In this document: piece by piece, positions 1-4,414 of the stretch
Layout of the letters: each line of letters starts with the position of its first letter
Position numbering within the stretch: the first letter of the stretch is position 1
DNA from: Fervidobacterium sp.
Lineage (GTDB): Bacteria > Thermotogota > Thermotogae > Thermotogales > Fervidobacteriaceae
Assembly: GCA_003522805.1 (NCBI GenBank)
Contig: DPIB01000010.1
Span: 1-7,520, forward strand
Direction of reading: 5' to 3'
DNA length: 7,520 bases
Translations under genes and position numbers: made by a program
Notes under the pieces: model-generated
Told to the model about the DNA's origin: nothing
Databases searched by the model: none
Seen by the model: only the letters and a program-made list of their open reading frames with translations

Positions 1-1313
1 TCATCGAGCACGATTATACCACCAGAACCCATTATTGCACCAAGCCTTGCAAGTGATTCGTAGTCAACTGGTGTGTCAAAATACTCTGCAGGAATAACCC
101 CGCCACTCGGCCCGCCTGTCTGGACTGCCTTTATCTGTTTACCCTGTGGATGTCCGCCACCTATTTCGTACAACAGTTCGCGTAGTGTGATTCCCATAGG
201 TACTTCAACAAGACCTGTATTTTTTATCTTACCGGCAAGTGCAAAAACTTTTGTGCCAGGTGATTTCTCTGTACCGTACTGCCTAAACCAAGAAGCACCT
301 CTAAGAATGATAGGTGCTACAACGGCAAGGGTCTCAACGTTGTTGATGACCGATGGTTTGCCCCAAAGTCCCTTTTCAGCTGGGAAAGGTGGTTTGACAC
401 GTGGTTGTCCTCTCTTACCTTCAACCGACTGCATGAGTGCGGTCTCTTCACCGCAGACAAACGCACCTGCACCGATCCTTATTTCTATATCAAATGAGAA
501 ATTGGAACCCAATATATTCTCACCTAAAAATCCATATTCATGCGCAGTTTGTATTGCTTTCCCGAATCTTTCGATTGCAAGCGGATATTCCGCACGCACA
601 TAGACGAATCCCTTCTGTGCACCGATTGCATATCCTGCAATTGTCATTGCTTCCACTATCGTATGCGGATCACCCTCGAGCACAGACCTGTCCATAAATG
701 CTCCAGGGTCGCCTTCGTCGGCGTTGCATATCATATACTTGATATCAGATTTCTGCTTTCTTGCGATGTCCCACTTGATTGCCGTGGGAAATCCTGCACC
801 GCCACGTCCCCTTAAACCACTGTCTTTTATCTCTTTGATGACATCTTCGGGGGTCATTTTGGTTAAAGCCTTATGCAGTGCAAAATAACCATCCCTTGCT
901 ATGTACTCTTCTATATTTAAAGGATCGACTACACCAACGTTCCTAAGCGCGATTTTGACCTGCCTTGCGAAGAACGGTATCTCTTCAGTAGTTGGCTTTT
1001 CTGTTACAGTCAACTGTTCCTTTGATCCTTCAAATAAGAACTCTGGTACAATTCTTCCCTTCAGTATATGCTCTTCCACTATCTTTTCGGCCGCCTTTGG
1101 CGTAAGCTTTTGGTAATAAACACCGTCCGGATAAATCACTGCCAGCGGTCCAAGACTGCAGGCACCCATACAACCAGTCTCAACGATCGATACTACAGAA
1201 TCAAGTCCATATTCTTTGAGTTTTCTCTCAAAAGCCTGCTTAACACTCTCTTCACCTGCTGATATACAGCCACCACCAGCGCAAACAAGAATTGAATTCG
1301 TAGTTAAAGCCAC
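1..1313 (-). CDS. hydB: HydB/NuoF-type NADH- and FMN-binding subunit of an NADH-dependent hydrogenase-like complex, partial (C-terminus beyond window)
   Basis: Seen: a 437-codon open frame running off the left edge. The start is GTG at 1313, with AAGGAGG 8 nt upstream. Residues 8-90 form a thioredoxin-like [2Fe-2S] domain with ligands C11, C16, C48 and C52. GLRGRGGAGFP (166-176) and CNADEGDPGAFMDR (196-209) are the NADH/FMN-binding signatures of the 51-kDa complex I subunit, followed by GAFVCGEETAL (283-293) and an SLBB-like region. Known: in T. maritima HydB this architecture continues into [4Fe-4S] domains, and the protein is about 626 residues, so roughly 190 residues are missing here. These subunits pass electrons between NADH, flavin and Fe-S clusters in the cytoplasm. 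Inference: with the two upstream genes it forms a HydABC-like bifurcating hydrogenase. A NuoF-like subunit of a formate dehydrogenase or another NAD-linked complex is the alternative, because HydA is not visible. Confidence 0.93.
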   Translation of the reverse strand, partial: MALTTNSILVCAGGGCISAGEESVKQAFERKLKEYGLDSVVSIVETGCMGACSLGPLAVIYPDGVYYQKLTPKAAEKIVEEHILKGRIVPEFLFEGSKEQLTVTEKPTTEEIPFFARQVKIALRNVGVVDPLNIEEYIARDGYFALHKALTKMTPEDVIKEIKDSGLRGRGGAGFPTAIKWDIARKQKSDIKYMICNADEGDPGAFMDRSVLEGDPHTIVEAMTIAGYAIGAQKGFVYVRAEYPLAIERFGKAIQTAHEYGFLGENILGSNFSFDIEIRIGAGAFVCGEETALMQSVEGKRGQPRVKPPFPAEKGLWGKPSVINNVETLAVVAPIILRGASWFRQYGTEKSPGTKVFALAGKIKNTGLVEVPMGITLRELLYEIGGGHPQGKQIKAVQTGGPSGGVIPAEYFDTPVDYESLARLGAIMGSGGIIVLD

Positions 1314-1444
1314 ATTATTCGCCTCCTTAATGTCTAACCGAGTCAACCGTTCCGGTCATTGTTGAATCATCATCCAGCTTCGCCAAAACAAATTCTAAAA
1401 CGAATCTTTTCGAATATGATTCAAATATGAAATGACAGAAAATA
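1314..1444. other. Intra-operon spacer with a 9-bp inverted repeat
   Basis: This 131-bp gap is the only sizeable space within the redox operon. TTGAATCAT at 1362-1370 is matched by its exact complement ATGATTCAA at 1416-1424, with 45 bp between them, so a long-loop stem in the mRNA is possible. No -35/-10 pair or T-run terminator is obvious. The strong AAGGAGG site of the HydB-type gene (1321-1327) lies at its left end. A start-codon-poor frame stays open across it on the minus strand, but I see no convincing gene. Confidence 0.4.
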
Positions 1445-1822
1445 TCAGACCTCGCCACGCTTGACGATGAGGTCAGAAACAATCTTGCCCTCAAGAACGT
1501 GAGATTGGATTATCCTTCTCGCATTCTCTGGTGTCACGTGACCATACACAATCGGCTCCTGACCTTCGATAGCAACCTCGATCGTTGGCTCAACTTCACA
1601 AAGTCCCATACAACCAGATTGAACGACAGATATGTCATCCACCTTGAGGTCATTCAGATATTCGACAACTGCCTTCAATGTATCCTTTGCACCTGCTGCA
1701 ATACCGCAAGTTCCCATTGCAACAACTATTTTTCCTCTTTTCCCACTTTCCCTCATCTTTATGTTCTGGAGTGCTTCTTCCTTGATTTTCATCAACTCTT
1801 CTAGACTCTTTACCTTACTCAT
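1445..1822 (-). CDS. Stand-alone thioredoxin-like [2Fe-2S] ferredoxin-domain protein of the hydrogenase operon
   Basis: Seen: a 125-residue protein. A charged N-terminal helix (about 3-28) is followed by a thioredoxin-fold ferredoxin domain (about 30-115) with the motifs AMGTCGIAAGA (35-45) and SGCMGLCEVEP (69-79). Its C-terminal half closely resembles the N-terminal domain of the HydB-type protein downstream, for example HVLEGKIV here against HILKGRIV there. Only three cysteines are present (C39, C71, C75). The position equivalent to C11 of the HydB-type domain is Val34. From memory, clostridial relatives share this three-Cys pattern, so it is probably a family trait. ATG at 1822 is chosen because AAGGGGTG sits 7-8 nt upstream; the in-frame GTG at 1831 lies inside that site. 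It overlaps the upstream gene by 8 bp, indicating translational coupling. Inference: an accessory electron-carrying or assembly subunit of the NADH-linked complex. Its exact role is unknown. Confidence 0.9.
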   Translation of the reverse strand: MSKVKSLEELMKIKEEALQNIKMRESGKRGKIVVAMGTCGIAAGAKDTLKAVVEYLNDLKVDDISVVQSGCMGLCEVEPTIEVAIEGQEPIVYGHVTPENARRIIQSHVLEGKIVSDLIVKRGEV

Positions 1823-2312
1823 GCAACCCACCCCTTCTGTACGCAGATATAATTTTGTTAACCATATCTGGTGTCACCTTACCATAGAAGTCCTTCTCAC
1901 CAACAAGTACGACTGGTGCCATACTACATGCACCTAAACATCTGACAGCATGCACAGAAAAGAGCCCGTCGGAAGTAACCTCTTCTAGTTGTACACCCAA
2001 CTCTTCCAACATTCTTTCCATAACCCTGTCTGCGCCTTTCACATAACACGCTGTACCTAAGCAAACTTTGATCTCGTTCTTGCCTTTTGGCTTGGTGGAA
2101 AAGTGGTTGTAAAACGTTACAACACCGTATACTTCCGAGATAGGAAGGTTCAATTTCTCAGCTATGTGTTCTTGAACCTCCTCCGGTAACCAGCCAAAGA
2201 GCTCCTGCGCTTTGTGCAGCACACCGATAAGAATGCCAGGTTTATCCTTTACCTGATCAATGTAGGAATCCAACTCCTTGTAAAGTTCTTGGTGCTTTTC
2301 ACATACGGCCAC
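1815..2312 (-). CDS. hydC: HydC/NuoE-type [2Fe-2S] subunit of NADH-dependent hydrogenase-like complex
   Basis: Seen: a 165-residue protein, close to the roughly 160 residues usual for HydC/NuoE. An N-terminal helical part (about 8-66, with GILIGVLHKAQELFGWLP at 26-43 and SEVYGVVTFYNHF at 59-71) precedes a thioredoxin-like domain carrying the four [2Fe-2S] ligands C84, C89, C125 and C129 in CLGTAC and CLGAC. Known: this 24-kDa-type subunit binds a [2Fe-2S] cluster next to the flavin subunit and relays or gates electrons. The start is taken as GTG at 2312, because AAGGAGGG at 2326-2319 leaves 6 nt to it; the in-frame ATG at 2318 directly abuts the site and is too close. It is the first gene of the operon, reading into the small ferredoxin and the HydB-type gene. 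Assignment to a hydrogenase rather than another NAD-linked complex rests on context. Confidence 0.92.
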   Translation of the reverse strand: MAVCEKHQELYKELDSYIDQVKDKPGILIGVLHKAQELFGWLPEEVQEHIAEKLNLPISEVYGVVTFYNHFSTKPKGKNEIKVCLGTACYVKGADRVMERMLEELGVQLEEVTSDGLFSVHAVRCLGACSMAPVVLVGEKDFYGKVTPDMVNKIISAYRRGGLHE

Positions 2313-2318
2313 ACACAT

Positions 2319-2326
2319 CCCTCCTT
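2319..2326 (-). promoter_or_regulatory. Ribosome binding site deciding the GTG start of the HydC/NuoE-type gene
   Basis: AAGGAGGG on the minus strand. It directly abuts ATG 2318-2316 but lies 6 nt from GTG 2312-2310, so the GTG is the more likely initiator. Confidence 0.7.
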
Positions 2327-2340
2327 CACACTTCGTGATT

Positions 2341-2370
2341 ATTATAGCATACAAAAGAGAAAATTCACAT
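2341..2370 (-). promoter_or_regulatory. Extended -10 promoter of the redox operon
   Basis: On the minus strand TGCTATAAT contains a perfect -10 hexamer (2346-2341) with an upstream TGn extension. The expected -35 position (about 2364-2369, TGTGAA) is a poor match, as is common for extended -10 promoters. The predicted transcript starts near 2334, giving a leader of about 20 nt before the GTG at 2312. Confidence 0.5.
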
Positions 2371-2404
2371 ACCAAATGGTGCTCTATTTAACTGTTTTTA
2401 GAGC
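2371..2404. promoter_or_regulatory. Two dyad-symmetric elements upstream of the redox operon promoter
   Basis: ACCAAATGGT (2371-2380) is a 10-bp dyad (ACCA-AA-TGGT) lying just upstream of the -35 position. Immediately adjacent, GCTCTA (2381-2386) pairs with TAGAGC (2399-2404) across a 12-nt AT-rich loop. There is no T-run on the minus strand, so the second is a poor terminator for the upstream transporter gene. Either could be an operator. I could not match them convincingly to a known regulator such as Rex. Confidence 0.3.
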
Positions 2405-2410
2405 GATTTT

Positions 2411-2457
2411 TCAATTAGCAGGTTTTTCTTTCTCATTATCATCGATTATTCTATTTT
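2411..2457 (-). other. Out-of-frame C-terminal tail of the EamA transporter (probable frameshift remnant)
   Basis: Downstream of the transporter stop, the -1 frame reads on from the T-run at about 2467-2470 as FTILVKNRIIDDNEKEKPAN and stops at 2411. A hydrophobic run ending in a basic, then acidic, polar tail is what EamA proteins normally have after helix ten. One extra T (or a -1 ribosomal slip) would join it to the main frame, giving a protein of about 295 residues, the usual family length. Confidence 0.5.
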
Positions 2458-3291
2458 TCACAAGAATAGTGAAAACAAAACTATTAACATACCCACGATC
2501 TTTGCAACGCTCAAAGACTCCCCAAGCAAGATTACCGCAAACAGTGTAGCAACGATCGGTTTCAAAAAGAACACCCGACTAGACTGTGCGGTTCCTATCA
2601 ATTCGATGGCCTTAAAATAAGTGAGATACGCCAAGCCAGTTACCACTACACCCAAGTAGATGAGTATTCCCCACTCGGAAATGCCGATACTCGGTACATA
2701 AAAATGCCCACTTAGGGCAAGTATTGCAATATAGATCAGACTCGAGATCAGCGTTGAATATGCAGTCACACTCACTGGCGTATATTTCTTCATATATTTT
2801 CCCATCAAGACTGTATAGAGCCCGAATGTCACTGCCGCTACTACACCGTAGAAAATGCCGAGCCACGAATCCCCACTAATCATACCGAGACTAAAGACTA
2901 TCAGTCCCACAAAGCCCAGCGCAATACCGATATACCGTCGTATCGTGTGCTTCTCTTTGAGTATAAGCAATGCAAACAGAGAAACGAATATAGGATTACT
3001 TGCAACAAGTGTGGCAGCAGTCGATGCATTAGAATGAGCTACAGACAACTGAAGTGAAGTCATCGATAAGATACCGTTCAGTGCACCTATCAGCGTTAAA
3101 GGGAGCAAATCCTTAGTCTCTATCTGTTTATCGACGAAAAACATCAAAACAAGTCCTCCGACGAGAAAACGAAAGGCAGTCATGAAAAACGGATCAACTG
3201 TTCCCATGAGTGGTTTTGAGCTAACTTCTATACTTGAAAATGCAATCAAAGTAAACAACAAATACAGGTAAGCTTTTACCTTCGCATTCAT
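2458..3291 (-). CDS. EamA/DMT-superfamily membrane transporter (ten helices, C-terminus apparently shortened)
   Basis: Seen: 277 residues from ATG 3291, almost entirely hydrophobic. About ten membrane spans form two EamA repeats. The first half runs from the span after NAKVKAY through NPIFVSLFALLILKEKHTI, a typical repeat-1 end. The second half ends in RVFFLKPIVATLFAVILLGE, the typical repeat-2 end, and a short last span. Known: the family exports or imports small metabolites (amino acids, sugars, nucleotides and others), so the substrate cannot be read from sequence. Two starts are possible, ATG 3297 and ATG 3291, and neither has its own Shine-Dalgarno site. 3291 is favoured because its ATGA overlaps the stop of a preceding leader ORF, implying coupled translation. 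Oddity: the last span stops abruptly at 2458, while the adjacent frame continues with a normal hydrophilic tail to 2411, suggesting a one-base frameshift. No terminator is visible before the redox operon. Confidence 0.87.
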   Translation of the reverse strand: MNAKVKAYLYLLFTLIAFSSIEVSSKPLMGTVDPFFMTAFRFLVGGLVLMFFVDKQIETKDLLPLTLIGALNGILSMTSLQLSVAHSNASTAATLVASNPIFVSLFALLILKEKHTIRRYIGIALGFVGLIVFSLGMISGDSWLGIFYGVVAAVTFGLYTVLMGKYMKKYTPVSVTAYSTLISSLIYIAILALSGHFYVPSIGISEWGILIYLGVVVTGLAYLTYFKAIELIGTAQSSRVFFLKPIVATLFAVILLGESLSVAKIVGMLIVLFSLFL

Positions 3292-3332
3292 AACCATTCA
3301 CTGTTGGAATCCCAAGTTATGGCTTTTTTCAT
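3288..3332 (-). CDS. Short leader peptide ORF (14 residues), translationally coupled to the EamA transporter
   Basis: ATG 3332 opens a 15-codon frame, MKKAITWDSNSEWL then TGA. AGGAG lies 5 nt upstream, within a 10-bp tandem duplication, and is the only good ribosome binding site in front of the transporter. The stop overlaps the transporter start as ATGA (3291-3288). The Lys-Lys start, strong site and exact overlap argue for real translation. The peptide may simply deliver ribosomes to the transporter gene, or it may sense something; two of its 14 codons are Trp. I see no T-box consensus or clear attenuator hairpin. Function is not known. Confidence 0.5.
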   Translation of the reverse strand: MKKAITWDSNSEWL

Positions 3333-3333
3333 A

Positions 3334-3353
3334 TGCACTCCTGTGCACTCCTG
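3334..3353 (-). repeat. Perfect 10-bp tandem duplication carrying two Shine-Dalgarno cores
   Basis: CAGGAGTGCA occurs twice in direct succession on the minus strand (3353-3344 and 3343-3334). Each copy has an AGGAG core. Only the copy nearest the leader ATG at 3332 is at initiating distance (5 nt). A third purine-rich stretch, GAGGTGA, lies just upstream at 3360-3354. Confidence 0.85.
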
Positions 3354-3491
3354 TCACCTCTGCTGGATTATCAGTTTCTGCTTTCTATTCCTTAAGACCA
3401 GCCTTATCTCAGTTCTTGAACATCGACATCCACTATTCGTATCTTAATTTAATTTTACTCCAGATTCCAGATTATGTTAATCAAGAGAATG

Positions 3492-3512
3492 TTACAAATT
3501 CTAGGCTTGTAA
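3492..3512. promoter_or_regulatory. Candidate operator dyad TTACAA-N9-TTGTAA
   Basis: Perfect 6-bp inverted half-sites with 15 bp between centres, in the divergent transporter/pcp region. The size and symmetry suit a dimeric repressor. It is not assigned to any known regulator. Confidence 0.3.
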
Positions 3513-3621
3513 GGAATTAGGATGCATCATTCGAAGATTTCAAAACTATACACTAATTAACGACTTTTCAGTTATCCCAATGCAATAGATATCTGTAGCA
3601 TTTTTCGTGTTACTCTTGACA

Positions 3622-3639
3622 TTGCTCTTCACCGAGCAA
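3622..3639. promoter_or_regulatory. Candidate operator or hairpin TTGCTC-N6-GAGCAA upstream of pcp promoter
   Basis: A perfect 6-bp inverted repeat with loop TTCACC ends 15 bp before the pcp -35. There is no T-run, so a terminator is unlikely. An upstream binding site is possible. It directly follows a TTGACA (3616-3621) that has no matching -10. Confidence 0.3.
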
Positions 3640-3654
3640 AGTGCTGAAAAGGAG

Positions 3655-3684
3655 TTTACAAAGAATGTATAAACGATGTATAAT
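3655..3684 (+). promoter_or_regulatory. Sigma-70-type promoter of pcp
   Basis: TTTACA (3655-3660) and a perfect TATAAT (3679-3684) are separated by 18 bp. Transcription would start near 3691, leaving a leader of about 54 nt before the ATG at 3745. Confidence 0.6.
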
Positions 3685-3744
3685 CATTGGGAGGCTGAAT
3701 AACCACAAATCATTTACAGATTACAGACACGGAGGGTGGATAAA

Positions 3745-4407
3745 ATGGCAAAGAATTCAAAAAAGCTCGAGACTTTGAAGATCTTAGTTACAGGCTTTGA
3801 GCCATTCGGTGGTGAGAAAGTAAACCCGAGCGAGAAAATTGTCAAAAAACTTGCGAAAGACAGTTTTCCAAACATTGAACTGTATCTCTTAATACTCCCT
3901 GTCAGTTACGCTGAAAGCATAAAAAGGCTTGAAGAATTCTACAGTGAAAACAACATCGACGTCACGATCCATATTGGGCAGGCAGGTGGCAGTACTGCCG
4001 TCACGATAGAAAGACTGGGTGCAAATATAATAGACTCAACACATCCCGATAACGACGATACTATGAAAGAGGATGAAGCTATCATCAAAAAGGCAAGAGA
4101 TGCATACTTTACGAAGATCGATGTCAAAGGATTGGTCGAATGGCTTAACAAAAAGCATATACCGACTATCTTATCTTACACGGCGGGACAATATATATGC
4201 AACGAGGTGTATTTCTACTCTCTCCACTATTCTGACAAACACAAGAATCCAAAGTATGTGCTCTTTGTTCATCTACCATTTTTACCAGAACAAGTTGCGC
4301 AAAAAGCACCAAAGAACAATGGTATCGCTTCGATGTGTCTACCTATACAGTACAGGGCAATAAAACTGATAGTATCAAACATAGGTAGATATCTGCCAAA
4401 GTCGTGA
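3745..4407 (+). CDS. pcp: Pyroglutamyl-peptidase I (pyrrolidone-carboxylate peptidase, family C15)
   Basis: Seen: a 220-residue soluble protein, the usual size for this family. The N-terminal VTGFEPFGGEKVNPS (15-29) is the family hallmark. The catalytic triad is visible: E89 in GQAGGSTAVTIERLG (78-92), C152 in TAGQYICNEV (146-155) and H176 in FVHLPFLPEQ (174-183). Known: this cytoplasmic cysteine peptidase removes N-terminal pyroglutamate from peptides, and thermophile homologues are stable tetramers. The start is ATG 3745, 8 nt after GGAGGG (3731-3736); an in-frame GTG at 3736 overlaps that site and is rejected. The gene has its own promoter and is monocistronic. It ends 7 bp from the convergent phosphatase gene, with no obvious terminator between them. 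Role: peptide turnover and amino-acid scavenging. Confidence 0.95.
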   Translation: MAKNSKKLETLKILVTGFEPFGGEKVNPSEKIVKKLAKDSFPNIELYLLILPVSYAESIKRLEEFYSENNIDVTIHIGQAGGSTAVTIERLGANIIDSTHPDNDDTMKEDEAIIKKARDAYFTKIDVKGLVEWLNKKHIPTILSYTAGQYICNEVYFYSLHYSDKHKNPKYVLFVHLPFLPEQVAQKAPKNNGIASMCLPIQYRAIKLIVSNIGRYLPKS

Positions 4408-4414
4408 GCAACAT

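Larger units (their letters stand above)
3333..3744. other. Divergent intergenic region between the EamA transporter and pcp
   Basis: About 410 bp without a recognised full gene. Reading rightward it holds the tandem ribosome-site duplication, a 29-codon start-less open stretch on the minus strand (3443-3354) encoding a very basic segment, an AATCTGG direct repeat (minus strand, near 3460-3475), the dyad TTACAA-N9-TTGTAA (3492-3512), the dyad TTGCTC-N6-GAGCAA (3622-3639), and the pcp promoter and ribosome site. I found no tRNA, CRISPR or riboswitch signature and no convincing promoter for the transporter. Confidence 0.5.

Noticed and set aside
73..1262. Several plus-strand open frames of 60-180 codons
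   Set aside because: They are antisense to the HydB/NuoF-type gene, whose minus-strand frame carries all the family motifs; their products have no recognisable features and no ribosome sites.
1823..1831. GTG at 1831 as start of the small ferredoxin gene
   Set aside because: It lies inside the AAGGGGTG ribosome site; ATG 1822 has the correct spacing.
2313..2375. N-terminal extension of the HydC/NuoE-type protein to 2375
   Set aside because: The extension passes through the -10 box and ribosome binding site, and family members start near the GTG at 2312.
2612..2866. 84-codon minus-strand frame inside the transporter gene
   Set aside because: It is an overlapping frame of the EamA gene with an ordinary, feature-poor translation.
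3616..3644. TTGACA at 3616-3621 as the pcp -35 element
   Set aside because: No -10-like hexamer lies at the right distance; TTTACA/TATAAT further down is the better promoter.
3333..3735. T-box or other riboswitch upstream of the transporter
   Set aside because: No T-box consensus, no terminator/antiterminator pair and no recognised aptamer core could be seen.
4381..4414. GGTAGATATCTGCC dyad as a terminator between pcp and the phosphatase
   Set aside because: It has no loop, lies within the pcp coding end and is not followed by a T-run.
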